DNA of 64,000 nucleotides, from positions 31,478-95,477 of the forward strand of contig CANNZV010002510.1 of NCBI GenBank assembly GCA_947561585.1, given 5' to 3'. Positions 25,481 through 36,072 of this stretch are shown here, in pieces (position 1 is the stretch's first letter; each line of letters begins with the position of its first letter). A program made the position numbers and the translations under genes. Below the pieces are notes generated by a model that was given only the letters and a program-made list of their open reading frames with translations, did no database searches and was not told the DNA's origin. The stretch is from Caprella mutica. Its lineage: Eukaryota; Arthropoda; Malacostraca; Amphipoda; Caprellidae.

Positions 25481-25604
25481 CAAAATGACTGCTCCAACTT
25501 GTGAAGATTGCTCTAATTCAATACTCCAATTTAAATATATTGATGAAGACTAGACAATGCTCTGAAATTCTTAGTGGACCAAGGAATTCTAGCAAATCCT
25601 ACAT

Positions 25605-26035
25605 GCAATCGTTTTGGAGAAGTCGCAACTCTGAAAAAAATGAAAGTCAAATGGTTTTGGCAAATATATTATAGTACAGTAAAATACACCACTCTCACGA
25701 ATTTCTGTTTTAAAAAGCGACATATGGATCTGAAAGCGAGAACTAGAGAAACAACAACATTTGGTGTTGATCATCTCTTTTTACTATTTAATTTAGCTGT
25801 ATCTATTGTACCGATGTAAAGCGTATTTTACAGTAAAATATTCTTCATTTATGAAGAAATGAAAAACAAGTTGAAATATTATTAAACAAACCAAATGTTG
25901 TTGTTTTTCTAGTTCCCGAATTTAGATATATATGGCGCTTTTTAAAACAGAAATGGTCGAGAGTGGTGTATCTTTCTGTAGTTTAATATCTTTGGTTTTG
26001 GTGTTGCTACAGGAGAAAAGTTTAATCTAAACTTA
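25605..26035. repeat. long imperfect inverted repeat
   Basis: The left arm (about 25690-25766, TTTCTGTTTTAAAAAGCG ... AACAACAACATTTGGT) matches the reverse complement of the right arm (about 25893-25968, ACCAAATGTTGTTGTTTTTC ... CGCTTTTTAAAACAGAAA). Weaker pairing extends outwards through ACACCACT and AGTGGTGT. Looks like a non-autonomous hairpin transposon. The open frames at 25574-25819 and 25589-25774 lie inside its left half and are not genes. Confidence 0.8.
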
Positions 26036-26444
26036 TAGGAAAGTTATACTATTATATAAAAGATTGTCATTTACTAGCGAGCTGGTATAGAAGGCTGCAA
26101 TTATCTAGGATGCTGGTAGATTACCAGCTTCTTAGATAATTATAGGCGCAACCGGAATATCTTTCCATGAAAAATTCGTCCACGGAAAATTCGTCTTCGG
26201 AAAATTCTTCTACGGAAAATTCGTCCATTAAACGCAAAATAATTAATTTAAATGGAACAAAATGTTATGATAAATGTTTTGGTATAAAGTAATTTAGTGT
26301 ATGTAGGTGATAGTACATAATTAATCCACTTTGTTGTATCCATTACAAAGTTTGTTGTACTGCAAAATTCATTATTGTAAAAAACATCATTAAGATTGAT
26401 AGATATATAATAATTTTATGAACTTAAATTAAGATAAAATGTTT

Positions 26445-26750
26445 GGTGCCTTAGCGTTCTTAACACCTGAAGATGTTTTTGGCGTTAATGATATTTTATG
26501 CGATGGATGATGCAAATTGAGTTTTTTTTAACTCTTTGAAGCTACGTACATTGGATCAAAAAACTGGGAAGACGAAACCAACGTGAAAACCCGTTATATC
26601 CAGTTGAATTTTGGAATTTTCAAGAAAGAGCATCCTTATATTTGGTGGTGTAAGAGTTAACCCTAACTAAAAAAATTCAAACAAAGAGAGATGGCACACA
26701 GCGTAAAAGGCCAAAATATCGAGACATTGTCGAACAAATATAAAGCTAGT
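26445..26750 (+). pseudogene. MULE transposase C-terminal remnant
   Basis: Blocks in at least two frames: MFGALAFLTPEDVFGVNDI then stops, FEATYIGSKNW..., FKKEHPYIWWCKS then a stop, then TKRDGTQRKRPKYRDIVEQ. The TYIG, HPxIW and KRPKYRD signatures are those of FLYWCH-associated MULE proteins common in invertebrate genomes. Several stops break it. Confidence 0.65.
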
Positions 26751-27034
26751 ATTGCAATGCACTCCGAATGAAACATAAATTTTTTGACAAATATAGCATT
26801 GCTGAAATATCCAGCTATTCAATTTCAATATTTGTTTAAGTTATCTTTTCTTTTTCTTTATTAATTATAAATAGCATAATAAATTAGCTACATATAATGA
26901 ATTTTTTTATCAACAGTTATAACTGCTGAATATGTGTGTTATTTTCATCTAACCAGATTTTATGCGACTGCAATTATCTCTTTCATATATTGTTAACACT
27001 CAATAATGTCTTTCTTTCTATTCCAAATTTAAGA

Positions 27035-27217
27035 GAACTGACGAATTTTCAGTGGACTAATTCTCCGTGGACGAATTTTCCGTGGACGAATTTTCCGATG
27101 ACGAATTTTCCGTGAACGAATTTTCCATGGACGAATTTTCCGTGGACGAATTTTCCGATGACGAATTTTCCGTGAACGAATTTTCCATGGACGAATTTTC
27201 CGTGGACGAATTTTTTT
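27035..27217. repeat. 15-bp array with 60-bp higher-order unit (MULE right end)
   Basis: ACGAATTTTCCGTGG units cycle through CGTGG, CGATG, CGTGA and CATGG endings. They form a 60-bp super-repeat seen twice, at about 27083-27142 and 27143-27202. The minus-strand basic frame over it (KIRPRKIRP type) is an artefact of the 15-bp period. Confidence 0.92.
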
Positions 27218-27227
27218 TCGTTCAAAA

Positions 27228-27578
27228 GTTGTATTCAACCAAATGACTGAATGTGGTGGGTCGATTGGTCCTTATCGAGGAACCATTTGGTAAGATTTTG
27301 GGAGTGATCATGATTAAAGGTCAAGGTAAATGTTAGGTAACTCAAAAATAATTCAACTAAATTGCCTGAATTAATTTTAGTAGGACGATTGGTCAATAGG
27401 TATTCAGGAGCGACTTAGTTAGATTTTGGGAGCGATCGGATCAAAGTCATTTATAATTTAATAAGTCAAAAAGCATTCAATCAAATTTGTCTGACGTACA
27501 TTTGGTGGGACGATTGGTCAGTCTCCAGGGACAATTTCATCAGATTTGGGAAGCGAATGTGTAAAAAGTCTAGGTCAA
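27228..27578 (+). repeat. three tandem units of dispersed GGTCA-type repeat (family E)
   Basis: Three units of about 115 bp. Each has a CAAAA..ATTCAA(C/T)(C/T)AAAT start, a (G/A)GGACGATTGGTC block, an AGATTTTGGGAGCGATC block and a GGTCAAGGTCA-like end. The GGTCA steps match nuclear-receptor half-sites, but spacing and decay argue for a transposon-derived repeat. Confidence 0.8.
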
Positions 27579-28168
27579 TTAAAGGTCCCCTCCAAGCAAC
27601 TTTTTTTATTGCTTGAATCAACGAGGGTAATGTTTCTTATCATTTTACTGCAAACCCCATAAAATTTGATAGCATATTTTTAATTTTATATGCTTTTACA
27701 GATTTTTATAATCTAAACTCTACAAAACCTACTTTACTTCCGACTTTCTAATTTTCAGTCTGAAGAAGAAGAATGTACACCATTTGTTTTGATTGTTAAC
27801 TAGGTATTTGGTTTAATAATTCTATTTATTATTAGTTTAAAGGTTCAAATTTGGATAAACTTATTATAGAAACGTTTATATACTATTAGAAACAATTAAT
27901 ATCTTAAATGAAGGCCAAAAACGCATTGTTAGTTTAAAAATCTAAAATTGAAATCAAAACAAAGAGTGTACAATCTTCTTTCTCAGCGTCAGGTTGGAGA
28001 TTCGCTCGATTGTTGATCACAGAGTACTAAAAAACTTTAAAAGCAAATAATAACATATATACTGAACCGAATTGTATGCGGTTTGCGGAATAATGATCGT
28101 TGACCTTAGTTCTTTAATATTATGTAATAAACTCATCTTTTTCCCGGAGCCTGGAGAGGACCTTTAAG
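27579..28168. mobile_element. family C element with long terminal inverted repeats
   Basis: Starts TTAAAGGTCCCCTCC and ends GAGAGGACCTTTAA, giving terminal TTAA-type flanks. Sub-terminal blocks GAAGAATGTACACCATTTG and CAAAGAGTGTACAATCTTC also pair as inverted repeats. No reading frame. About 590 bp. Confidence 0.78.
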
Positions 28169-28214
28169 GTCATTTAGGTATAACTCAACGCAAATTATTG
28201 GGAGGTCAAGGTCA

Positions 28215-28750
28215 CCCTGATAACATATTGCACTATCGGCCCAACGTCAGTAAACGTTGGCAAAATAGAGGCACGATCGGGTATTGGCACGCCAGTGCTA
28301 TTACAAACTGAGTCAATGCAATGAAAAGGACATTGGGCCAACGGTTGCCAAACAGTATTGGCACAATGAAGGAAAACATTGGTTAACCAGTATATTTATT
28401 ATACTGATCTACCGGTTCTATTTTACAGTTATCGCCAGAAAATCAGAGAAGTTTGGTACAAACGATCTCTCCCTGAAAACATTGCACTATCGGGCCAACG
28501 TTGGTAAACGTTGGGAAAGTATGAAGGCACGATCGGGCATTAGCACGACGTCCCTACAAACAACGGTCTGTCGATTCGATGGAACAATCCATCGATTCGA
28601 TATTCCAGGCAATCGAAAAGAAATCGAATCGATATACGTTGTTTATAGGGCCACTGCTATTACACACTGGACCAATGCAATGAAAACGACATTGGGCCAT
28701 CGGTTGCCAACCAGCACTGGCCCAATGAAGGAAAACATTGGTTAACCAAT
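28215..28750 (+). repeat. two-copy GGCCCAACGTTGG repeat (family F)
   Basis: A block TTGCACTATCGGCCCAACG ... GGCACGATCGGG ... CCAATGCAATGAAAA ... CATTGGGCCAACGGTTGCC ... AATGAAGGAAAACATTGG appears at 28228-28385. It recurs diverged at 28480-28745, with an extra CGATTCGAT-rich insert. The motif is self-complementary in places (CCAACGTTGG). The 153-codon open frame covering both copies is a repeat artefact. Confidence 0.8.
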
Positions 28751-29319
28751 CCAGTGATTTTTTGATTTACCAGTATATTTATTATACCGATCTACCGGTT
28801 CTATTTGGTAGTTATCGACAAACAATTAGAGAGGTTAGGTGTAAACAATCTCTCCCAACTTCAATCACAACGAATAACCAATTCATTATCCTCAATTAAG
28901 TATATATTTGAAATTGTAGACGTTTCTGGCAATTTAGTATAAATGGGCCTGTTATCCCTTCAATTAATAATTTAACACCATATATACTTCATTCACAAAA
29001 ATAAGCTTGGCCGCTAGTTAATTCATATATTTAGTATGAAAAGTTATTTTTCCGTTTGAAATAATTATTCACATTGGAATTATACTTTCTATTCAATTTT
29101 ACATATAAATATTATTATTTGGTTAAAATAGCGTAGGTAATATAATATAGATTTGAGTTTAAATCGGCAATTGTTCTATTTTTCCCCTGATTTTGATCTG
29201 TGAAATGTATTTGTAGGACAATTTCTACATTGTTAGAAGTAACGGTGGTCTTCACGTATTCTGCTGAATAGCGTAATCTAATTAGTGCACCTCTTATTTG
29301 AAAATAGTGCTGGTCGTAG
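28751..29319. other. AT-rich intergenic DNA, no gene seen
   Basis: The end of a family F-like fragment (TTTACCAGTATATTTATTAT, also at 28388) lies at 28760-28800. Otherwise nothing recognised. Confidence 0.45.
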
Positions 29320-29324
29320 ACATG

Positions 29325-30228
29325 TGTGGTGACACTAATCACACTCTTCATTAAATTCTAGTTTACTCTTAGGTTCCAATATTTTCTTAGATTCTTGAAT
29401 GTTCTAGAATGTTCTCTTTGTCCCTTTTTATGTTTAAACTAAAAGTAGGTATTTTTCATTTATTATTTGTATAGTTGCCTAGTATATTTATCTATGTTTA
29501 GTTTTAGAATAGTTTTATATTTATGTTTTCCTTGTCACTTCATCTAATATTATAATTAATTAGGAATATAGAAATGGCCGGCATTGAGCTATGTGCCAAG
29601 TGCACGAGGTTACACTCGCAGTATATAAAGCGGTGGCGTGCTTTAGCTTCCTCTTCTACTCCTCGAACTCAACAAGTCATGTTGCAGTTTTAGAGCGCTC
29701 CTCCACGGCGTCTACCAACCTACGCAATGGGAGCTTACTTCTGCCTACAACTACGTACCTGCACTTTAGCAAACGGTAACAACCATAAATCTAGTGCAAC
29801 TTCAAACCTACAGTAAACTACCTACCTACCCATCAAGTCGAGAACTACTTACCTACCTAACTAACAACCTACTGACTTACTACGAATTACCAACTGGTAA
29901 CTACGCTAACTAAAGATTGCAACCTAACTTCTAGAATATTTCCATAATTATACTTTACTTCATACTAATAGTTATTTAATTAATTAATCATTTCTTGACT
30001 TAGCAATATTATTTATTGTGTATTAAAATAATTATCATTTCTTATATAGGTATAGGTATTATTTCAATAATTAATAACTAAACTAATTTGTGTTTCATTA
30101 ACCTTGGTTGGTACCTATAAACAATAATTAAACTAAAAGCTATCAATCGAATCTCTCAATCTAATTTAACTAAATAATCAAACTAAATCGATCACAATAA
30201 ATAATTAGCAAAATCCTATTAAACTCAC
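29325..30228 (+). repeat. 5' LTR
   Basis: Reads identically by eye to the 3' LTR for the first 886 bp, then differs by an indel and two substitutions before the shared TTAAACTCAC end. Contains a TATATAAAG promoter box and a TACCTACC-rich downstream part. The 62-codon open frame found in both LTRs is incidental. Confidence 0.92.
29622..29630 (+). promoter_or_regulatory. TATA box of 5' LTR
   Basis: TATATAAAG in a locally GC-rich setting (CACTCGCAG upstream, CGGTGGCGTG downstream). Identical in the 3' LTR. Confidence 0.7.
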
Positions 30229-31014
30229 CATAATTGGTGACCCTCGCTGATCGAATACTCTACTACCAACCAAGTTTGATGAATCAATAATTACCTGCCT
30301 ATTCATTAATATCTTTAAATTTAGCTTATTAAATTTCTTCTCAGTTAGTTATTTATTTACCAGTGTTACACCTAGGTACCTAATTTTTTAGCTTAATTCT
30401 GCTAGCTACCTAGTGCATGTGTTATACCTACCTAGTTTTTTTTTCAACTCATTTCTGCTAGCTAGCTACCTACTTACATTTTTAAACTCATTTCTGCTAT
30501 AGCTACCTAACGATCAGTGTTATACCTACCTAGTTTTTCAGCCAATTTCTGCTAGCTACCTATTTATTTAACAGTATTATACCCACCTATAACTATAGTT
30601 TCTTTAAATATTACGATTATCAGCTCTCATTTTCGCTACTCATTCATTTTATATTTGTGTCGATTCTTTCTCTTGTTAATTCATAACTGCTTAGTAAATT
30701 TAATTGTATTTAATTAAAATCACTATTTTTTCATTTTTGCATCGTTCAATTTTTTATTGTTTAGCTAGACTATCTTATGGTATACCTACCTGATACCTCA
30801 AATTAGCGTTCTTTCCTAAAACCTATCTAACTATAGTTACGCTGCGACGTTCATTCTTAAAATTGAAGATTCAATAATTACCTTTTCAAATTGAATTAAA
30901 TTTTGTTTATGCACTATATAGTTATAATTTAATTTCCATTATATTTAATGCTTTTCTCCTTAATTTAAATTAAATATTTTTCTTATAAATTTAGAATAAT
31001 TTTTTCTTGATAAG

Positions 31015-31278
31015 ATGGCTTCTATTTTAATCTCTTCTGAGACTGTTGTTCATGTTCCTCAACCAATCTTGCCTCTCTCTGAATTTCGTTCTCATGTAGA
31101 ATGGTTAATGCCTTCCACTCTTGGTTATAGGCTTGCATCTCCACCTATTATGATACCTAAGACTCCTCATAGGTTCAACTTGATGTCGTGTATCGCACAT
31201 GATATGGACGCCAGGCACAACGTCCAACTCCTTTTGTTCTGTAATATTCTTCGTTGTGTTTTTTTTTCATTAGATTAA
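31015..31278 (+). CDS. short open frame inside LTR element
   Basis: 87 codons starting MASILISSETVVHVPQP, located where gag would be expected. ATG context is AAGATGG. No zinc knuckle or capsid motif is visible, and the poly-T runs after it end the frame. It may be a gag remnant or chance. Confidence 0.3.
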   Translation: MASILISSETVVHVPQPILPLSEFRSHVEWLMPSTLGYRLASPPIMIPKTPHRFNLMSCIAHDMDARHNVQLLLFCNILRCVFFSLD

Positions 31279-31399
31279 ATTTTTTTCTTTTTTTTTACTA
31301 TTGCAATGGAAAAATATATTGCGCTTGTGATGCCCAGGGTCTCTCTCCTATTCTTGTTTGCTGATCGTCGCTGAGTTGATTGATTTTTTTTGTATCTTT

Positions 31400-31645
31400 T
31401 CAAAATGGTTGCGAAAACTCCATTCGTATACTATTTTTTATCTCATCTCCACAAATTGGTTTCGAAAACTCCATTCGTATTCCATTTTGATCTCATCTCC
31501 ACAATTTGGTTTCGAAAACTCCATTCGTATTCCATTTTTCTCTCATCTCACAATTTGGTTTCGAAAACTCTATTCGTATTCCATTTTGCTCCCATCTCTT
31601 TACAAATTGGCTACGATAATTCACCTTCGTATTCCAGTTTTCTCT
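31400..31645 (+). repeat. about 50-bp tandem repeat inside LTR element
   Basis: Five units with AATTTGGTTTCGAAAACTCC followed by ATTCGTATTCCATTTT and CTCATCTC; the last unit is strongly diverged. The overlapping open frames across it are repeat artefacts. Confidence 0.85.
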
Positions 31646-31845
31646 CTTCTAATAATTGACTTTTAAAACTCATAGGAGTTTTCATGCATCTCCGATAATT
31701 AATTTATCGTTTAAACCCCACAGATCATGAATATCTTCTCGTTAATTATTAGAAACTCTTACACTTCATAAGATGTTTGATCTAGATCACCGTTTTGTCT
31801 CTGATATTATTTTTTTCATATCGATTTTTGCGACGACCTCTTCAG

Positions 31846-31865
31846 GTCTGGGGGCGCGGAGGCAA
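31846..31865 (+). promoter_or_regulatory. polypurine tract of LTR element
   Basis: GTCTGGGGGCGCGGAGGCAA ends exactly where the 3' LTR begins, the expected place for plus-strand priming. Confidence 0.65.
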
Positions 31866-32770
31866 TGTGGTGACACTAATCACACTCTTCATTAAATTCT
31901 AGTTTACTCTTAGGTTCCAATATTTTCTTAGATTCTTGAATGTTCTAGAATGTTCTCTTTGTCCCTTTTTATGTTTAAACTAAAAGTAGGTATTTTTCAT
32001 TTATTATTTGTATAGTTGCCTAGTATATTTATCTATGTTTAGTTTTAGAATAGTTTTATATTTATGTTTTCCTTGTCACTTCATCTAATATTATAATTAA
32101 TTAGGAATATAGAAATGGCCGGCATTGAGCTATGTGCCAAGTGCACGAGGTTACACTCGCAGTATATAAAGCGGTGGCGTGCTTTAGCTTCCTCTTCTAC
32201 TCCTCGAACTCAACAAGTCATGTTGCAGTTTTAGAGCGCTCCTCCACGGCGTCTACCAACCTACGCAATGGGAGCTTACTTCTGCCTACAACTACGTACC
32301 TGCACTTTAGCAAACGGTAACAACCATAAATCTAGTGCAACTTCAAACCTACAGTAAACTACCTACCTACCCATCAAGTCGAGAACTACTTACCTACCTA
32401 ACTAACAACCTACTGACTTACTACGAATTACCAACTGGTAACTACGCTAACTAAAGATTGCAACCTAACTTCTAGAATATTTCCATAATTATACTTTACT
32501 TCATACTAATAGTTATTTAATTAATTAATCATTTCTTGACTTAGCAATATTATTTATTGTGTATTAAAATAATTATCATTTCTTATATAGGTATAGGTAT
32601 TATTTCAATAATTAATAACTAAACTAATTTGTGTTTCATTAACCTTGGTTGGTACCTATAAACAATAATTAAACTAAAAGCTATCAATCGAATCTCTCAA
32701 TCTAATTTAACTAAATAATCAAACTAAATCGATCACAATAAATAATTAGCAAAAATCATTTTAAACTCAC
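31866..32770 (+). repeat. 3' LTR
   Basis: Direct copy of 29325-30228, with TATATAAAG at 32163-32171. Near identity suggests recent insertion or later gene conversion. Confidence 0.92.
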
Positions 32771-32779
32771 TTTACATGC

Positions 32780-33005
32780 ATGACATCGGCGACGTTAAGT
32801 ATTGCCAGTACCAATAAGTCGCTTATACGTGGTTATACTGTCCTGGGCCTGTGGACATCCGTGAGCTGGGCCAACGTCGAGCCTCTGCTGGCCCAATACA
32901 TCAAAACTAGCATAATAACGTTGGCCCAACATTATATTGTTTAATGGGCATTTATAAGCGGCGGCAAAGGTATGCGCTTTACGAGTACCCGTCAAGTTTT
33001 TCAAA
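32780..33005 (-). repeat. family F-like repeat
   Basis: GGGCCAACGTCGAGCC, ACGTTGGCCCAACATTATAT and TATGCGCTTTACGAGTACCC link this block to 28215-28750 and to the tail of 12505-12690. The minus-strand open frame here is derived from it. Confidence 0.65.
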
Positions 33006-33009
33006 CTTG

Positions 33010-33900
33010 ACTTTTTTCCCACTTTCTACAAACTGAAATTAAATTATACCTCATTGATTGATTAAAACAATGAAAAAATTGCTGGGATGGGACGTTTTAT
33101 AAGGTGTTTTGATTAATGTACTGGGGCAAATATTTACGGCTGTTTTCTCGTAGTGTTGCTTATCGGTTTAAATCTTCCAAGGCAGTTTTGCGGTAATCGT
33201 GATTATTTTGAAAAATTTATTATATATATGTTTTTCTAAGTATCTATTGTTAAATATCTGATTAGCTATATGATATAATATATATTGATTTGAATTTATC
33301 AAGCTTGCTATATCAGTGTTTACCGGTCTTAATTTGAACTAGAAAGTTGATTTATTTTACTTGGATGCCAGTTTGAATGAACTTTTAAGTTCTAGGCTCT
33401 AGCGATGTCATTAATTTGGTAAGTAACCCAAAGAATATAATTACTTAGTTACTCAATTCATTACTACAATTCACTTAAGTGGTATCTACTTCCTATTTGA
33501 TAATTTGAGTATTTATTACACTGTAAAAACCCACTGAAAGCTGAAAATTCCTCTAACATTTTTGACCCAGTTTTCAAAGTTTGTCAAATCTGTCACCAGA
33601 CAGTCCAGACTGCAGAAACTGGTAAACTGTTCTCCAATAAAATTATAAATCCTCTATTTTAGCTTCTGTTCTCAGTAAAATACATGTAGGGTCAAGCAGG
33701 TAAAAATGCGGCACACCAGTCTGTATTTCATGGTAGATTCCACCTACTTGTCAAGTTGTCGGAGGATTTTTTTCCCCTCAACATTTTAATAATAATATTC
33801 TAGCGAAGTCGGTGGATTATTGGCTATTTATTCCAATGTTACCATTAATTTTCGATGGGTAAAATGTTGGTGGATCAGCTAAATTACTGGAAATTTATGG
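33010..33900. other. AT-rich DNA, no exon recognised
   Basis: Possibly upstream of, or inside, the first intron of NUP188. Contains CCAGTCTGTATTTCATGG near 33716, related to the palindrome downstream. Confidence 0.4.
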
Positions 33901-33901
33901 T

Positions 33902-34031
33902 GGATTTTTTCAGCTTTTTCAAGAAGTCAGTGGGATTTTATGCACCAAATACAGACTGGGCAGCACACTCACTCCAGTCTGTATTTGGTGCACAGAATCC
34001 CACTGACTTTTTCAAAAAGCTGAAAAAATCC
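33902..34031. repeat. near-perfect 58-bp-arm palindrome
   Basis: The left arm 33902-33959 (GGATTTTTTCAGCTTTTTC ... CACCAAATACAGACTGG) pairs with the right arm 33974-34031 (CCAGTCTGTATTTGGTGCAC ... AGCTGAAAAAATCC) around a 14-bp spacer. Only a few mismatches. The open frame 33855-34076 passes through it and is not a gene. Confidence 0.9.
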
Positions 34032-36072
34032 CAGTCTGCAGAATGTGTCTCTTCTCCCGCAGAGACTTTAATTTGAGAGAGAGGCAGAGAGTTACTCTCT
34101 GACTCTCAGCAGCAGATTCTGAATCTCCCGCAGCTAAATTAATGGTAACATAGGAATTAATTCAAAATCTCCCGCAGCTAAATTAATGGTAACATAGGAA
34201 TTAATTCAAGATCTCCCGCAGAGATCTTCAATTTCTAAAAATTCAATCAAAAACTCCCGCAGAGAGTCTTGGAAAAATGTTCCATATTCTGCAGACTGGA
34301 AAAAATCCACCTTAAACTTCCCATGGGCCATGGGATGATGGGGCCATGTTTCAAAGTGTGGCAGGAAAGTTGACTATTTTGGAAAGGTCGCCACATTTAA
34401 AGAAAGAAGATATTTGACTTCCTACTCCTAGTCCAGTAGTGTAGTCCTAGTGAAGATTTTAGTCATTTTACAAATTTACAATTGAAAAATGAAAACATCC
34501 TCATGCTTCATTTCTGATGCATGTGCATCTCTTGGAACTATTTTAGGATTGATTTATATGTTATATTATTATATACATGTTTTTCAACTTATTTTGCCCC
34601 TTAAAAGTTGCTAATATTATTACACTGGCGACTTTGTCCATACTTTGAAACATGCTAAATTTCCAGTAATTTGGTTGATCCACCAACATTTTCTCAATAT
34701 ATCCACCCATTACCCAAAATTAATGGTAACATAGGAATAAATAGCTAAAAATCCACCGACTTTGCCATAATATTATTTTATTCCACCGACATGTCGGTGG
34801 AATTTACCCAGTCTGCAGAAAGCAGAATATGGGAGATATTTGGGATATTCTCTCCAAACGAATTTGAATTAATTCCTATATTTAACTTTAATTTTGCTAC
34901 GAACAGAATAAGTCTAAGAGATCTCTATGAACACTTTACCAGTTTACTTTCTGCAGACTGGGAATTTACTGTGAAATACAGACTGGAATCTGGATTATAC
35001 ACACTGGCAGCAGTGCAGCTGAATTAATGGTAACTTAGGAATCAATTTAAAATCTCCTGCTGAGATCTACAATTTCTAAAATTGGGCTCAGATTTGTCTC
35101 GGATAGTCTTAGAAAAATGTTACATATTCTCCAGTCTAAAAAGTATAGCAGGATTTGTGCATAAATCCTGCACCCAAGTCCTATTTAATTCCTATGTTCC
35201 CATGTTATTTGCTGTGCCCAAATCCCGATTTTTGTAAAAAAATCCTGGGTCTGAGACTCTGAGGAGACATTATTTTCATACTGGCTTGAAATTCTGGAGT
35301 CTGGTAAATGCTGACCCAAGCAAATTGCAGCTCATTTTTGAAGATTTCAATCCATAATTATAAATTAACATGCTGCAAAAGATGAGTGAAGTTGTGAAGT
35401 TTATCTGGCAACTGTTGAGACCTTTGAAATCTGTCTCCTGAATTATCCAGTGTCAATTATTGAATTAATCTATTTGTTGAAGAGTATTTTGAAATTTTAG
35501 ACCATTTTGGAGAAAAATTGGAAAATCTTTGGAGAGAAATTGCCCCAAAAATTAAATGTCTGGAGAGTGATTGTTCAATGTGCATGCTATTGCTTTGCAG
35601 ACTGGTTAACAAGGAAAGTTGGGAACACAATAACACATCAAGTAAAATATTGTGTTTGATAAACTCTCCATCTCTGTCCAAATGGAGCTGAATTTCTCTC
35701 CAAAATGATGGAGTTTTCATTAATTCAGTAATTCTCTCCAAAATAATAAATAACATTTAAACATTGTTGCATAGGAGAAATTTAGATATTTCTCTCCAAT
35801 TGCAATTTATACCTAGACTTGAATTTACTATCACAAAATCTCCAATATAGCTATTGGCAAGCTGTGAGTATGGCCCTACTTTATTACCTGGATAACATAA
35901 GAATTCATTCAAAATTGGTAAGCCAGTTCGACATCTCCAATTATATTATCTTGGGGGTTTAAGTGTGGTAAACTGGTAACGGGTTATTTTATAATTTTTC
36001 TCCAATATTGTGACATCAATTTGTTGTTTAAACATTTAATAACTGTTGCTTCATCTGCGTCTTTTTTTTCAG
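34032..36072. other. degenerate CTCCCGCAGAGA / CAGTCTGCAGA repeat region
   Basis: Scattered related blocks: TCTCCCGCAGCTAAATTAATGG twice at 34125-34190, CTCCCGCAGAGA at 34053, 34214 and 34255, and AGTCTGCAGAA near 34034, 34812 and 34941. ACATTTTCTCAATATATCCACC mirrors earlier sequence. Probably fragments of one inverted-repeat transposon. No exon is supported, although the first NUP188 exon must lie here or further upstream. Confidence 0.5.

Larger units (their letters stand above)
26166..27217 (+). mobile_element. decayed MULE-type DNA transposon with inverted terminal arrays
   Basis: Left end: four decayed copies of GGAAAATTCGTCCAC at 26166-26228. Right end: about a dozen inverted copies (ACGAATTTTCCGTGG) at 27040-27215. 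The two ends are therefore inverted tandem arrays. Between them, stop-interrupted conceptual translation resembles the C-terminal region of MULE/FLYWCH-type transposases: a LAFLTPEDVFG-like block near 26448, then FEATYIGSKNW, KKEHPYIWW near 26620-26650, and TKRDGTQRKRPKYRDIVEQ near 26680-26740. Internal stops and lack of the N-terminal DDE region show it is dead. Family assignment comes from motif recall, not a search. Confidence 0.72.
29325..32773 (+). mobile_element. short LTR retrotransposon, non-autonomous
   Basis: Two direct repeats of about 890-905 bp, 29325-30228 and 31866-32770, both starting TGTGGTGACACTAATC, enclose an internal region of only about 1.6 kb. A TTGGTGACCC primer-binding-like sequence follows the first LTR at 30234. 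A purine-rich GGGGGCGCGGAGGCAA immediately precedes the second. ACATG occurs just before the element (29320-29324) and at 32774-32778, a possible 5-bp target duplication. No protease, reverse transcriptase or integrase is encoded, so it must move in trans if at all. LTR/Ty3- or BEL-type origin cannot be decided. Confidence 0.9.

Noticed and set aside
27029..27238. Minus-strand Arg/Lys-rich repeat protein
   Set aside because: It is the MULE terminal array read in one frame.
28284..28745. 153-codon open frame
   Set aside because: Covers two copies of a dispersed non-coding repeat (family F) and has no recognisable motif.
29591..29779. 62-codon frame repeated at 32132-32320
   Set aside because: Duplicated only because both LTRs contain it; it overlaps the LTR promoter and leader.
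33010..36072. Search for the missing first NUP188 exon
   Set aside because: No ATG-starting segment with a phase-2 donor and convincing N-terminal similarity could be chosen; several weak candidates exist by chance.
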